From NCBI RefSeq assembly GCF_014197615.1, contig NZ_JACIFY010000017.1, forward strand, positions 62,001-126,000: 64,000 nucleotides of DNA, written 5' to 3'. The DNA comes from Rhizobium esperanzae. GTDB taxonomy: Bacteria; Pseudomonadota; Alphaproteobacteria; Rhizobiales; Rhizobiaceae. Position 1 is the first letter of the stretch. Each line of letters opens with the position of its first letter. Positions 44,625 to 54,779 of the stretch are shown here, piece by piece. The position numbers were made by a program, and so were the translations under genes. The notes under the pieces are model-generated. The model made no database searches, had not been told where the DNA came from, and saw only the letters and a program-made list of their open reading frames with translations.

Positions 44625-45386
44625 TCAGTGGGTTTTGCCGCCTTCCGCCGGCGGCTCTTCGGCCGGAGCCTCCGCCACCACATCGGCACCCGCGCCTTCT
44701 TTGGCTGGCGCAGCTTCTTTAGCAGGCGCGGCCTCGCCTTCGGCCGCCGGCGCTGCGCCATGTGCGCCGGCGGCCTTCGTTTCCTTGCCCTTTTCGCCGT
44801 TCTTCGTCGAACCCACAGCGACCGGGTCGACGCAATCCTCAGGATCCTTGAAGGCGTTGCTGATCATGGCGATCTCATCGAGAGGCAACTCTATCCGCTC
44901 GCCGAAGAACAGCCCGTTCTCGCTGGCCTTGCCGTCATAGTAGCGCGCCGTATAGGTCTTGTCGTCGAGGCCAGGAACGGCCTTGTCGGGATGCGGGATA
45001 TAGACGACGTCGGCGCCGATCGCCCGGCCGCGAATGTCGGAGCGCAGGGTCGGGCCGTTCTCGTCGAGCACCACCACCTGCACCAGATCCGGCTTCTGCG
45101 CGGCATAAACGGCCTGGGCGACACGAAGCGCAGTCTTGACGCGTGTCATCCCGTCGGTCGGTTCGGTTTTGATGTATTTGCGCACCCAGACGTGATCCTG
45201 CTTCCGGATCGTCACCAGGTTGACGTCGCTGCATTCGAGCCCGTAGCCGCCACCGGCAGCGCTCATCAGTCTGTCCTTGCCGACAAAGACGGCCGCACCG
45301 CCGGAAACGCCCGCCAGAAGAGCGACTCCACCGATGATCATTGCCAATTTCCGGGAAGGCCGGAACATACGCAGTAAGGCCTTCAC
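44625..45386 (-). CDS. membrane-anchored protein of unknown function
   Basis: The 253-residue protein starts at a GTG (45386) with GGAG nine bases upstream. It has one N-terminal transmembrane helix (LAMIIGGVALLAGVSGGAAV), a globular middle (YGLECSDVNLVTIRKQDHVW, VYIPHPDKAVPGLDDKTYTA) and a low-complexity C-terminal tail rich in Ala, Glu and Pro. The tail suggests an extended periplasmic linker. No family is recognised. It is convergent with lysS and divergent from the LysR gene. Confidence 0.75.
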   Translation of the reverse strand: MKALLRMFRPSRKLAMIIGGVALLAGVSGGAAVFVGKDRLMSAAGGGYGLECSDVNLVTIRKQDHVWVRKYIKTEPTDGMTRVKTALRVAQAVYAAQKPDLVQVVVLDENGPTLRSDIRGRAIGADVVYIPHPDKAVPGLDDKTYTARYYDGKASENGLFFGERIELPLDEIAMISNAFKDPEDCVDPVAVGSTKNGEKGKETKAAGAHGAAPAAEGEAAPAKEAAPAKEGAGADVVAEAPAEEPPAEGGKTH

Positions 45387-45565
45387 GCCAACTGCTCCGC
45401 CATCTGAAACTCCAACGCAGGACAAGTGCTGAGAACGTTAAGGAAATCACGTTTCCGAATGTTTAAGTAAGCGTGCGATGCCTGCGCCCTTTTGAGAAAA
45501 CACCAAAAAAGGTCCGCTTTTTTCAGCCGCTTGCCAGGGCCTGTTCCGGCATGCTCTAAACGCGG

Positions 45566-46474
45566 ATGGCCTTCACGCTTCGCCAGATCCAGTACTTCGT
45601 CGCTGTCGCCGAACAAGGGTCGGTGACGCGCGCCGCACAGAACCTCTCGATCTCGCAATCCTCGGTGACGGAGGCGCTGAAAGAGCTCGAAACCGACCTC
45701 GGCGTCGCGCTGTTCGAGCGCCATCCGCGCGGCCTGACGATCACTCATAACGGCCACCAGTTCCTGCGTCACGCGACGAAGATCCTCGCCTCCGTCTCCG
45801 ACGCGCGCACCAGCTTCTCCGGCCAGCAGAGCGCCCTTTCAGGCACCCTGAACATCGGCGTCACCTCGCTCGTCGCCGGCTACGTACTCTCCGATCTCCT
45901 GGCGCGATATCGCCGCGCCTGTCCGGGCATCGAAGTCAGCGCCATCGAGGACAATGGCGGTTATCTCGAACATCTCCTGGTCGGCGGCGAACTCGATGTC
46001 GCCGTCATGGTGATATCGAACCTGCGCGACCGCATGGCTCTGCAGGCCGAAATCCTCGAAACCTCGCCCTACCGGCTTTGGCTGCCGATGGGCCATCCGC
46101 TGGTATCGGCCGACATCATCTCGGTCGCCGATATCGCCCGTGAACCGCTGATCATGCTGACGGTCGACGAAATCGAGGAGAATACCGGCAAGCTGCTCTC
46201 CGCACTCGGCGCCCGCCCGCATGTTGCCTTCCGCACCCGCTCGGTGGAAGCGGTGCGCAGCCTGGTGGCAACCGGCGCCGGCGTGGCGCTGCTGCCCGAT
46301 CTCGTCTATCGCCCCTGGTCGCTCGAAGGCGACCGCATCGAGAGCCGCGACGTCTCCGGATCGCTGCCGGTCGTCCAGGTCGGCATGGTCTGGCGCAAGG
46401 GCTCCAGCCTGCCGCAGGCGGCCCGCGATTTTGTCGGCATCGCCGAAAGTCTGCGGTCCGGCCGCATCCGCTGA
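45566..46474 (+). CDS. LysR family regulator of the polyamine-type locus
   Basis: The 302-residue protein has the LysR HTH (LRQIQYFVAVAEQGSVTRAA, then LSISQSSVTEALKELE) and a periplasmic-binding-like effector domain (GTLNIGVTSLVAGYVLSDLL). It precedes the ABC transporter genes on the same strand with a palindrome at its stop codon, so it probably controls them. The ATG has only a weak ribosome site. The effector is unknown; a polyamine or its aldehyde is plausible. Confidence 0.9.
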   Translation: MAFTLRQIQYFVAVAEQGSVTRAAQNLSISQSSVTEALKELETDLGVALFERHPRGLTITHNGHQFLRHATKILASVSDARTSFSGQQSALSGTLNIGVTSLVAGYVLSDLLARYRRACPGIEVSAIEDNGGYLEHLLVGGELDVAVMVISNLRDRMALQAEILETSPYRLWLPMGHPLVSADIISVADIAREPLIMLTVDEIEENTGKLLSALGARPHVAFRTRSVEAVRSLVATGAGVALLPDLVYRPWSLEGDRIESRDVSGSLPVVQVGMVWRKGSSLPQAARDFVGIAESLRSGRIR

Positions 46475-46493
46475 TATCGGAATTTCCGATATC
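46473..46493. promoter_or_regulatory. 21-base palindrome, candidate LysR operator
   Basis: GATATCGGAA-T-TTCCGATATC is a perfect palindrome and contains a T-N11-A core. It starts within the LysR stop codon and lies 99 bases before the binding-protein gene. It could be the operator of that operon; no T tract argues against a simple terminator. Confidence 0.6.
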
Positions 46494-46591
46494 GCCCTTC
46501 TGATAAATGAATTTGCGAAAGCGGCATTTTCGCGTCACCTTGTTGAGCGGGAACAAACCGCCACGGAAAGTGGCACCAGACCGGGAGACGG

Positions 46592-47755
46592 ATGATGATC
46601 AATCGCTTGAAATCCTGCACGGCAGCGCTCGCCTGCCTGAGCTTCGCGACGCAGGTGATCGCCGCCGAACCGTTGAAGACATTGGGCAAAGGCGAAGGCG
46701 CCGTCAGCATCGTTGCCTGGGCGGGCTATATCGAACGCGGCGAAACCGACAAGAACTACGACTGGGTCACCGATTTCGAAAAGGAGACCGGCTGCAAGGT
46801 TTCCGTCAAGACCGCCGCCACCTCGGATGAAATGGTGTCGCTAATGAACGAGGGCGGCTTCGATCTCGTCACAGCATCGGGCGACGCATCGCTCCGCCTC
46901 ATCGCCGGCAAGCGCGTCCAGCCGATCAACACCGATCTGATCCCGAGCTTCAAGACCGTCGACGAGCGCCTGCAGAACGGCCCGTGGTATACGGTCGGCG
47001 GCGTGCATTACGGCGTGCCCTACCTCTGGGGGCCGAATGTGCTGATGTACAATACCGACGCCTTCAAGGACAAGGCGCCGACAAGCTGGAACGTCGTCTT
47101 CGAGGAGCAGACCCTGCCTGACGGCAAGTCGAACAAGGGCCGCGTCCAGGCCTATGACGGCGCGATCTATATCGCCGACGCGGCCATGTATCTGATGGCC
47201 CACAAGCCGGATCTCGGCATCAAGGACCCCTACGAACTGAACGAGGATCAGTACAAGGCCGCCCTCGACCTGCTGCGCGGCCAGCGCAAGCTGGTCTCGC
47301 GCTACTGGCACGACGCGATGATCCAGATCGACGACTTCAAGAACGAAGGCGTCGTCGCCTCCGGCTCCTGGCCCTTCCAGGTCAACCTGCTGCAGGCCGA
47401 CAAGCAGAAGATCGCCTCCACCTTCCCGGATGAAGGCGTCACCGGCTGGGCCGACACCACCATGCTGCATGCCGACAGCGAACATCCGAACTGCGCCTAT
47501 ATGTGGATGGAACATTCGCTGAAGGCCAAAGTCCAGGGCGACGCAGCCGCCTGGTTCGGCGCCGTGCCCTCCGTTCCTGCCGCCTGCAAGGGCAACGAAC
47601 TGATGGGCGAAACAGGCTGCGCCACCAACGGCTTCGATCACTTCGACAAGATCAAGTTCTGGAAGACCCCGGTCGCCAAATGCGCCACGCAAAGCGAATG
47701 CGTGCCCTATCACCGCTGGGTGTCGGATTATATCGGCGTGATCGGCGGAAGGTGA
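46592..47755 (+). CDS. spermidine/putrescine-type ABC transporter substrate-binding protein
   Basis: The 387-residue protein has a signal peptide (MMINRLKSCTAALACLSFAT, cleavage after VIA) and a PotD/PotF-like fold: VSIVAWAGYIERGETDKNYD, FDLVTASGDASLRLI and YGVPYLWGPNVLMYNTDAF. GGGAGACGG precedes the ATG. With the ATPase, two permeases and an aldehyde dehydrogenase it forms a polyamine uptake operon. The ligand may be putrescine or a larger polyamine. Confidence 0.9.
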   Translation: MMINRLKSCTAALACLSFATQVIAAEPLKTLGKGEGAVSIVAWAGYIERGETDKNYDWVTDFEKETGCKVSVKTAATSDEMVSLMNEGGFDLVTASGDASLRLIAGKRVQPINTDLIPSFKTVDERLQNGPWYTVGGVHYGVPYLWGPNVLMYNTDAFKDKAPTSWNVVFEEQTLPDGKSNKGRVQAYDGAIYIADAAMYLMAHKPDLGIKDPYELNEDQYKAALDLLRGQRKLVSRYWHDAMIQIDDFKNEGVVASGSWPFQVNLLQADKQKIASTFPDEGVTGWADTTMLHADSEHPNCAYMWMEHSLKAKVQGDAAAWFGAVPSVPAACKGNELMGETGCATNGFDHFDKIKFWKTPVAKCATQSECVPYHRWVSDYIGVIGGR

Positions 47756-47780
47756 GCCGATCCGCTCCTATGCGTAAAAT

Positions 47781-47916
47781 CCCCTCCCCAACCCCTCCCC
47801 ACAAGGGGAGGGGCTAAGAGTGGCACCGCCGAAGCCTGCCGAAACACCAAGGTATTTGCGAAAGGGTACGGCAGGTTAAGCCCCTCCCCCTTGTGGGGAG
47901 GGGTTTGGGGCGGGGT
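47781..47916. repeat. large GC-rich inverted repeat inside the polyamine operon
   Basis: CCCCTCCCCAACCCCTCCCC followed by ACAAGGGGAGGGGC (47781-47814) recurs as its near reverse complement at 47880-47916 (GCCCCTCCCCCTTGTGGGG, AGGGGTTTGGGGCGGGG). Each half is itself a hairpin (CCCCTCCCC/GGGGAGGGG). The element fills the gap between the binding protein and ATPase genes. Confidence 0.85.
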
Positions 47917-47969
47917 CTTTATTGGCCAGGACCAAGCCCTCTCTAAACATGCAAGACCCGGAGCCCCCC

Positions 47970-48956
47970 ATGACGTCAGCCGTCCGTTTCCAGCAGGTAT
48001 CACGCCATTTCGGCCAGGTTCGCGCCGTCGACGGCGTCGATCTCGAAATCGCGCCGGGCGAATTCTTTGCGATGCTCGGTCCGTCCGGTTCCGGCAAGAC
48101 GACGTGCCTGCGATTGATCGCCGGCTTCGAGCAGCCGACATCAGGCCATATCCAGATCTTCGGCGAGACGGCCGACGGCGTTCCGCCCTATCGTCGCAAC
48201 GTCAACACCGTGTTCCAGGACTACGCGCTCTTCCCGCATCTCAACATCCTCGACAATGTCGCCTACGGGCTGATGGTCAAGGGCGTCGGCAAGGCGGAAC
48301 GGATGAAGGCTGCGGGCGACGCCCTCGAACTCGTCAAGCTGCCGGGTTACGGCGCCCGCCGCCCCGGCCAACTGTCGGGCGGCCAGCGCCAGCGCGTGGC
48401 GCTTGCCCGCGCCCTCGTCAACAAGCCGAAGGTGCTGCTGCTCGATGAGCCGCTCGGCGCGCTCGACCTGAAGCTGCGCGAGCAGATGCAGGAAGAATTG
48501 AAGAGCCTGCAGCGCGCGCTCGGCATCACCTTCGTCTTCGTGACGCACGACCAGGGCGAGGCGCTGTCCATGGCCGATCGCGTCGCCGTCTTCAACAATG
48601 GCAACATCGTCCAGCAAGGCACGCCGCAGGATATCTACCGCCGCCCGAAGACCCGTTTCGTCGCCGACTTCGTCGGCTCCTCCAACGTCATCGCTCCCGA
48701 TCTGATGGCCACGCTCGGCGGCGACAAACGCTGGGCAAGCCTGCGCCCCGAAGCGATCCGGCTGGCCAGCGACGGTATCGAGGCGACGGTCGAAAATGCA
48801 AGCTTCCTCGGCGCGGCCACCCGCCTCAGCGTCGATCTCAGGGGCAGCCGGCTGCATGTCACGCTGCCGGCGGGCGCACCTGTGCCTGATGTCGGCGCCG
48901 GCATCCGGCTTGCCTGGCAGCCGGCCGATATCCACTACATGGACGATGCGGCATGA
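47970..48956 (+). CDS. polyamine-type ABC transporter ATPase
   Basis: The 328-residue protein has Walker A GPSGSGKTT, the Q-loop NTVFQDYALFPHL, signature LSGGQRQRVALARAL, Walker B VLLLDEP and a C-terminal TOBE domain (RPEAIRLASDGIEATVENAS), the PotA pattern. GGAG lies eight bases before the ATG at 47970; an in-frame ATG at 47949 is less well placed. Its stop overlaps the first permease start by four bases. Confidence 0.92.
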   Translation: MTSAVRFQQVSRHFGQVRAVDGVDLEIAPGEFFAMLGPSGSGKTTCLRLIAGFEQPTSGHIQIFGETADGVPPYRRNVNTVFQDYALFPHLNILDNVAYGLMVKGVGKAERMKAAGDALELVKLPGYGARRPGQLSGGQRQRVALARALVNKPKVLLLDEPLGALDLKLREQMQEELKSLQRALGITFVFVTHDQGEALSMADRVAVFNNGNIVQQGTPQDIYRRPKTRFVADFVGSSNVIAPDLMATLGGDKRWASLRPEAIRLASDGIEATVENASFLGAATRLSVDLRGSRLHVTLPAGAPVPDVGAGIRLAWQPADIHYMDDAA

Positions 48957-49915
48957 CGACGCTTACCATGGCAGACGGCAAGACATCGATCCTTCCGGGG
49001 CGTAGCGGGTTATTCGGCCGGATGTCGGATGCCTTCTGGCGCCACCCGAAACTCCTGCTCCTCCTGATGCTGACGCCGCCGCTGCTCTGGCTCGGAATCA
49101 TCTATATCGGCTCGCTGATCGCCCTACTTCTACAGAGCTTCTTCTCGATCGACGATTTTTCCGGGCTGGTGAATTACGAATTTACGCTGTCGACCTACGC
49201 CCAGCTTTTGAGCCCGACGAATTTCGACATCATCATCCGCACCGTCGTCATGGCGGCGCTGGTCACTGTCGCTTCGGCGCTGATCGCCTTCCCGATCGCC
49301 TATTATGCGGCCCGTTATGCCCAAGGCAAATGGAAGGTACTCTTCTATCTCGGCGTCATGCTGCCGCTCTGGTCAAGTTATCTCGTGAAGATCTACGCCT
49401 GGAAGCTGATCCTCGCCAAGGAGGGGATCCTGACCTGGATCTTCGAGAAACTCCATCTCTCCTGGTTGCTCGACGGCATCCTGAACCTGCCTGTCGTCGG
49501 CGGCAATTCGCTGTCGGTGAGCTACCTCGGCACCTTCATCGTTTTCGTCTATGTCTGGCTTCCCTATATGATCCTGCCGACGCAGGCGGCCCTCGAGCGC
49601 GTGCCCGGCAACCTGATCGAGGCTTCGGCCGATCTCGGCGCGACGCCGCGCCAGACCTTCCGCACCGTGCTGCTGCCCTTGGCGCTTCCCGGCATCGTCG
49701 CCGGCTCGATCTTCACCTTCTCGCTGACCTTGGGCGATTACATCATCCCGCAGATCATCGGCTCGTCCAGGCTGTTCATCGGCCAGGCCGTCTATGCCCA
49801 GCAGGGAACGGCCGGCAACGTGCCGCTTGCCGCCGCATTCTCGGTCGTGCCGATCGTCATCATGGCGCTCTATCTGTCGCTAGCCAAAAGACTGGGGGCC
49901 TTCGATGCGCTCTGA
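48953..49915 (+). CDS. polyamine-type ABC transporter permease 1 (PotB-like)
   Basis: The 320-residue protein has six transmembrane helices and the EAA loop [28 protein letters not shown] that contacts the ATPase. The N-terminal about 45 cytoplasmic residues are longer than in PotB. It overlaps the ATPase gene and the second permease gene, so all three are translationally coupled. Confidence 0.92.
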   Translation: MTTLTMADGKTSILPGRSGLFGRMSDAFWRHPKLLLLLMLTPPLLWLGIIYIGSLIALLLQSFFSIDDFSGLVNYEFTLSTYAQLLSPTNFDIIIRTVVMAALVTVASALIAFPIAYYAARYAQGKWKVLFYLGVMLPLWSSYLVKIYAWKLILAKEGILTWIFEKLHLSWLLDGILNLPVVGGNSLSVSYLGTFIVFVYVWLPYMILPTQAALERVPGNLIEASADLGATPRQTFRTVLLPLALPGIVAGSIFTFSLTLGDYIIPQIIGSSRLFIGQAVYAQQGTAGNVPLAAAFSVVPIVIMALYLSLAKRLGAFDAL

Positions 49916-50717
49916 CCTCAAGACATCGCCGCTGCCGCTGAAGATCGCCGCGGGCGGCGGCCTGCTCTTCCTGCACCTGCCGATCCTGCTGATCTTCGTC
50001 TATGCCTTCACCACCGAGGAAAAGAGCTATCAATGGCCGCCGCCCGGCCTGACGCTGCAATGGTTCGCCATTGCCTGGAACCGGCCGGATGTCTGGTCGG
50101 CACTCGGCCTCTCCGTGCAGGTCGCCGTCATCGCCACCGCGATCGCGCTTATCCTCGGCACGCTCTGCGCGGCCGCCGTCAGCCAGACGAAATTCTTCGG
50201 CCGCGAAGCGATTTCATTGCTGGTCATCCTGCCGATCGCGCTTCCCGGCATCATCACCGGCATTGCGCTACGCTCGGCCTTCAGTCTCTTCGACATCCCC
50301 TTTTCGGTCTGGACCATCGTTCTCGGCCACGCCACCTTCTGCGTGGTCGTCGTCTACAACAATGCGGTCGCCCGCTTCCGCCGCACCTCCGGCTCGCTGA
50401 TCGAGGCCTCGATGGACCTCGGCGCCGACGGCTTCCAGACCTTCCGTCATATCATCCTGCCGAATATCGGCACCGCCCTTCTCGCCGGCGGCATGCTCGC
50501 CTTCGCGCTGTCCTTCGACGAGGTCATCGTCACCACCTTCACCGGCGGCCAGCAATCGACCTTGCCGATCTGGATGCTCGAAGAACTCATCCGCCCGCGC
50601 CAGCGCCCGGTCACCAATGTGGTCGCCATGGTCGTCGTGCTCGTCACCTTCCTGCCGATCCTGGCAGCCTATTACCTCACCCGCGACGGCGACCAGATCG
50701 CCGGCGCCGGCAAATAA
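49905..50717 (+). CDS. polyamine-type ABC transporter permease 2 (PotC-like)
   Basis: The 270-residue protein has six transmembrane helices and the EAA loop [19 protein letters not shown], with [20 protein letters not shown] after it. It pairs with permease 1 to form the channel and overlaps it by 11 bases. The next gene begins 14 bases downstream. Confidence 0.92.
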   Translation: MRSDLKTSPLPLKIAAGGGLLFLHLPILLIFVYAFTTEEKSYQWPPPGLTLQWFAIAWNRPDVWSALGLSVQVAVIATAIALILGTLCAAAVSQTKFFGREAISLLVILPIALPGIITGIALRSAFSLFDIPFSVWTIVLGHATFCVVVVYNNAVARFRRTSGSLIEASMDLGADGFQTFRHIILPNIGTALLAGGMLAFALSFDEVIVTTFTGGQQSTLPIWMLEELIRPRQRPVTNVVAMVVVLVTFLPILAAYYLTRDGDQIAGAGK

Positions 50718-50731
50718 CAGGGAGAACATTC

Positions 50732-52159
50732 ATGGATATCCAGATGCTGATCGGGTCTCGTTTCGAAAAAGGCACGGAGACGGAAGAGCATATCCTGAAC
50801 CCGAAGACCGGCGCGACGGTGATCGACCTTCCAGAGGCCTCGCTTTCTCAGGTCGACGCCGCCGTCGATGCCGCCGAAAAAGCCTTCAAGAGCTGGTCGC
50901 AGACGACGCCGGGCGAACGTTCCGGCTATCTGCTGAAGATCGCCGACGCGATCGAAAAGGATGCCGCCGGTTTCGCCGCGCTGGAAGCGCTGAACTGCGG
51001 CAAGCCGATCAATGCGGTGCTGAACGACGAAATCCCGGCGATCGTCGATTGTTATCGCTTCTTCGCGGGCGCCGTGCGCAACCTGCACGCACCGGCCGCC
51101 GGCGAATATCTGCCCGGCCACACCTCAATGATCCGCCGCGATCCGATCGGCATTGTCGGCTCGATCGCGCCGTGGAATTATCCGCTGATGATGATGGCCT
51201 GGAAGTTGGCGCCGGCGATCGCCGGCGGCAATACCGTCGTCTTCAAGCCTTCCGAGCAGACGCCGCTGACAGCGCTGAAAATGGCGAAACTGCTCTCCGA
51301 CATCCTTCCCGAAGGGGTCGTCAACGTCATCCTCGGCCGCGGCGAAAGCGTCGGCAACGCGCTGATCAATCATGCCAAGATCGGTATGGTCTCGATCACA
51401 GGCGATGTTGCGACCGGCAAAAAGGTGCTGCAGGCCGCTGCCAAGACGGTCAAACGCACCCATCTGGAACTCGGCGGCAAGGCCCCGGTCATCGTCTTCG
51501 ACGATGCCGATATCGACGCCGTCGTGTCAGGCATCCGCACCTTCGGCTATTACAATGCCGGCCAGGACTGCACCGCCGCCTGCCGCATCTATGCCGATGC
51601 CAAGGTCTACGACAATTTCGTCGCCGATCTCTCTTCAGCCGTCGCAAGCATCCGCTTCAACCAGGCCGACGACACCGCAAACGAGATCGGCCCGCTGATC
51701 TCCAGACGCCAGCGCGACCGCGTCGAAAGCTTCGTCGCCCGCGCTTCCGAACACAAGCACATGGAGATCACCACCGGCGGCAAGGTCTCCGGCGACAAGG
51801 GCTTCTTCTTCACGCCGACCGTCATAGCAGGCGCGCTGCAGGACGACGAGATCGTCCGCCGCGAGGTCTTCGGCCCGGTCGTCTCGGTCACTCGCTTTTC
51901 CGATACCGATGACGCCATTGCCTGGGCAAACGACAGCGATTACGGCCTGGCCTCCTCGGTCTGGACCAAGGATATCGGCCGCGGCATGAAGACCGCCGCC
52001 CAGCTGCAATATGGCTGCACCTGGATCAACACGCATTTCATGCTGGCCAACGAGATGCCGCATGGCGGCCTCAAACAGTCGGGCTACGGCAAGGACATGT
52101 CGGCCTACGCGCTGGAGGATTACACCGCCGTGCGCCACGTGATGATCAATCACGGTTGA
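50732..52159 (+). CDS. aminoaldehyde dehydrogenase (gamma-aminobutyraldehyde dehydrogenase-like)
   Basis: The 475-residue protein is a full aldehyde dehydrogenase: [53 protein letters not shown] (general-base Glu) and [11 protein letters not shown] with catalytic Cys280, a motif typical of PatD/YdcW-type enzymes. It would oxidise 4-aminobutanal or 3-aminopropanal made from imported polyamines. GGGAGAA precedes the ATG. It is the last gene of the ABC operon. Confidence 0.9.
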   Translation: MDIQMLIGSRFEKGTETEEHILNPKTGATVIDLPEASLSQVDAAVDAAEKAFKSWSQTTPGERSGYLLKIADAIEKDAAGFAALEALNCGKPINAVLNDEIPAIVDCYRFFAGAVRNLHAPAAGEYLPGHTSMIRRDPIGIVGSIAPWNYPLMMMAWKLAPAIAGGNTVVFKPSEQTPLTALKMAKLLSDILPEGVVNVILGRGESVGNALINHAKIGMVSITGDVATGKKVLQAAAKTVKRTHLELGGKAPVIVFDDADIDAVVSGIRTFGYYNAGQDCTAACRIYADAKVYDNFVADLSSAVASIRFNQADDTANEIGPLISRRQRDRVESFVARASEHKHMEITTGGKVSGDKGFFFTPTVIAGALQDDEIVRREVFGPVVSVTRFSDTDDAIAWANDSDYGLASSVWTKDIGRGMKTAAQLQYGCTWINTHFMLANEMPHGGLKQSGYGKDMSAYALEDYTAVRHVMINHG

Positions 52160-52376
52160 GCGGCGAACAGCCCTCATCTGGAAGGCTCAGGCTGTGTGGC
52201 GGCCGGCATTTGCCCGCCACCACTCCGGAATCATGCACCGACCCGCTTGAGGCGAGAAGCGGCCAGGCGACAAAATTCGACGCACCACACCAGTACCGAG
52301 GGGATCAAGCCGAAGATTGGCAAGTTGATGTTCGCTTTGGCGGCACCGGCAACGCAATCTCCATCGCAAGCCATCT

Positions 52377-52401
52377 GGAACAATTTCCCGGCTGCCGCGT
52401 A
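52377..52401 (+). promoter_or_regulatory. candidate general-stress (EcfG/RpoE2-type) promoter
   Basis: GGAAC (52377-52381) and CGTA (52398-52401) are separated by 16 bases, close to the GGAAC-N16-CGTT promoter of alphaproteobacterial general-stress sigma factors. It lies 27 bases before the DUF1328 gene. Confidence 0.45.
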
Positions 52402-52427
52402 TTCCAGCAAACGCAAAGGATGTTGCC

Positions 52428-52601
52428 ATGCTGAAATGGGCTCTGATATTTTTCGTCATTTCGATCATCGCCGGCTTCTTCGGTTTTTCCGGGGTCTCCG
52501 CGGCCACCGCGACCATCGCCCGCGTTCTCTTCGGCATCGCGCTGGTGATCTTCCTGATCTTCCTCGTCCTTGCATTGTTGGCCGGGCAGGCGATCTTGTG
52601 A
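52428..52601 (+). CDS. DUF1328 family small membrane protein
   Basis: This 57-residue peptide has two transmembrane helices ([20 protein letters not shown] and [20 protein letters not shown]) joined by [12 protein letters not shown], the pattern of DUF1328 (YtjA) proteins. AAAGGA lies eight bases before the ATG. Members are often stress-induced, which fits the promoter-like motif upstream. Function is unknown. Confidence 0.85.
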   Translation: MLKWALIFFVISIIAGFFGFSGVSAATATIARVLFGIALVIFLIFLVLALLAGQAIL

Positions 52602-52629
52602 GCGGAAACGCAGGCTCTTTGATCTTCGC

Positions 52630-53322
52630 CTATTTCAACTCGGCCAGCAGGGCGTCGGCGCCTTTGCGGACGCCCACCATGGAGGCGCCCATCGCCGTGA
52701 AGCTTGCGCCGATATTCATCGCATTGGGATATTGCTTGGCGACGTATGACGACAGGAGACGGTTGCTCGCGGCATCGTAGATCTCCACGGCATAATTTAC
52801 CGAACCGGTCATCGAGCCTTCGCGGCCGCGTACGGCCTGGACGGTGTTGTACAATCCGCCTGCGACATCGACGCGTGTGGCCGTCCCGAGGACCGCCGTC
52901 GTCGCCTTTGCGCCGGTCAGCGTCAGATGCAATCTGAGGGTGGCCGGAGCCGCCGTGCCGACGATGGCAAAGCGCGTCTTCAATTTTTCCGTGAACTGGT
53001 CCTGCATGTAGTTGGCCAGCAGGACCTTGTCCTTTTCGGGGAGTTTGCCGAACTGACTGTCGGGGCCGTTATAAACGGTAACGGGATCGACGATGATCCT
53101 GGAGTATCGGCTCCAGTCGACATTCGTCTGATAGCGATAGGGCACACGGCCGGTTTTATCAGCCGTATTCGGCTGAAGCTGCGATGCCGAAGCAAGTCCG
53201 GCATAAGCCGTGGGGTCAGGGGTCGTGCAGGCGGCAACACTCAAGCAGGCGAGAAGCGCTGCACCGACGTTCAAATTCTTGATCAAGGATTGGGCTCCAG
53301 CTTTGGTAATGCCGAACGGCAT
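52630..53322 (-). CDS. DUF3313 family lipoprotein
   Basis: The 230-residue protein has a lipoprotein signal with lipobox VAAC near residue 32 (ALLACLSVAACTTPDPTAYA), then a domain matching the DUF3313 pattern: YRYQTNVDWSRYSRIIVDPV, LANYMQDQFTEKLKTRFAIV and GSVNYAVEIYDAASNRLLSS. It should be anchored in the outer membrane or inner leaflet. Function is unknown. It is convergent with DUF1328 and lies downstream of the two-component pair. Confidence 0.8.
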   Translation of the reverse strand: MPFGITKAGAQSLIKNLNVGAALLACLSVAACTTPDPTAYAGLASASQLQPNTADKTGRVPYRYQTNVDWSRYSRIIVDPVTVYNGPDSQFGKLPEKDKVLLANYMQDQFTEKLKTRFAIVGTAAPATLRLHLTLTGAKATTAVLGTATRVDVAGGLYNTVQAVRGREGSMTGSVNYAVEIYDAASNRLLSSYVAKQYPNAMNIGASFTAMGASMVGVRKGADALLAELK

Positions 53323-53405
53323 GGGATCTGCTGGGACCGGTTTTATGGAATTCGAATATTGCTGTGTTTGTTATCATATGCGGAAATGTTCGCGCCGTCA
53401 GGCCG

Positions 53406-54779
53406 TCAATGCGATGACGGAACCGTCGGCGGTCCGTCGGCCTGCGCCGCCTGAACGGCGGGAAGGTCGATCATGACGACCAAACCGCTCGGCTTCCCGT
53501 CCAACAATGTCAATTGTCCGTTGTGTGCTTTGGTGATGATCCCTTTGGCGATCGGAAGACCAAGCCCAAGCCCGGAACCGCCTTCGGCGCCGAACTGTCG
53601 GGATTTATCCGCCTTGAAGAATGGCTCCAAAACCTTCGCCTTGAGTTCATCCGTCAAGCCGGGACCATTGTCGCTGACCCTTATTTCGATCCCACCGTCA
53701 TCGTGACGCTCCAAGCCGATTTCGACTTGCGTAGCGTAGCGGGACGCATTCTCCACCAAATTCGTAATCGCGCGGCTCAATGCCTGAGGTTTGCAGATAA
53801 AGGCCAGCCGTCGCGGCCCGGTGAACCGCACATCGATGCCGGTGTCGGAAAAATCGGTCGCGATCGTCTGCAGCAGGCTTGAGATATCGACCTTCCGATC
53901 GACCGCCCTCACCGATGGGTCCTTGAAATAGGCCAGACAGTCGTCGATCATGAAATTCAAGGTGGCGATATCGGCCAGCATCAGGCTGCGAAGTTCCGGC
54001 TCTGCGGAACGCTCCGCCCGCATCCGCAACCGCGTCAAGGGGGTTCTCAGATCATGGCCCACGCCACTCAGCATTCTTGTGCGATCCTCCGACATGCTCT
54101 GGATCCGATCGCTCATGACATTGAGTGATTCCGCCAGGCTGCGGATCTCGGCTGCGCCGTCAGCTTCGAAAGGCTTTTCCAAACTGCCTTCCGCGCTCGC
54201 TTGCTTTGCAGCGGCAGCAAAACGCCTCAGAGGTTTGGTGATCAGCCAGCTGCTGAAATAGGCAAGCAGCACCAAAGGAACGACGATCTTCAAAAATCCG
54301 CTTGCCGCTGCCGGAGCAAACCACAAATAGCCGGGAAAAATCGGCAGTTGAAAGATGAGGGCACGCATATCGTCAATTCCGACAGTCAGAAGGTCGGGGT
54401 GCGATTGCCCCATGACGAAGCGATGAAATGCCGTGAAAGCATTGTCGGCGAGCATCGCGTCGATGCGCACCACGAGGTCGCCGGGAGATACCAGTTGTTC
54501 TCCTGCGTGAAGCCGATCCGGGGACGCTCTTTCGACCACAATGCCGAGCGCCGCAGCTCTCTTCAGGACGACGTCTTCATCCTGCATGGAACCTGCCTGC
54601 GCAAATTGCTCCGCAATCATCGCCGCTCTCGCGGCAAACAGGCCATTTTGAAACCCGCGATCATGGCGGCCGTAGATGAATGGCTCCATGGCCGTCGCCA
54701 CGGCGGAAACGAGGACGACAAGGAGGGTCGCCAGAATGAGGATCTGGTTTTGGATCGAAGCTCGCCGAAAATTTCTCAC
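53406..54779 (-). CDS. sensor histidine kinase
   Basis: The 457-residue protein has a transmembrane helix near the N-terminus (NQILILATLLVVLVSAVATA), a periplasmic sensor of about 130 residues, a second helix (FLKIVVPLVLLAYFSSWLI), a HAMP domain, an H-box GVGHDLRTPLTRL, N-box NLVENASRYA and G-boxes SDNGPGL and GSGLGLGLPIAK. A GTG start at 54779 overlaps the regulator's TGA, so the pair is coupled. EnvZ-like layout; the signal is unknown. Confidence 0.9.
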   Translation of the reverse strand: MRNFRRASIQNQILILATLLVVLVSAVATAMEPFIYGRHDRGFQNGLFAARAAMIAEQFAQAGSMQDEDVVLKRAAALGIVVERASPDRLHAGEQLVSPGDLVVRIDAMLADNAFTAFHRFVMGQSHPDLLTVGIDDMRALIFQLPIFPGYLWFAPAAASGFLKIVVPLVLLAYFSSWLITKPLRRFAAAAKQASAEGSLEKPFEADGAAEIRSLAESLNVMSDRIQSMSEDRTRMLSGVGHDLRTPLTRLRMRAERSAEPELRSLMLADIATLNFMIDDCLAYFKDPSVRAVDRKVDISSLLQTIATDFSDTGIDVRFTGPRRLAFICKPQALSRAITNLVENASRYATQVEIGLERHDDGGIEIRVSDNGPGLTDELKAKVLEPFFKADKSRQFGAEGGSGLGLGLPIAKGIITKAHNGQLTLLDGKPSGLVVMIDLPAVQAAQADGPPTVPSSH

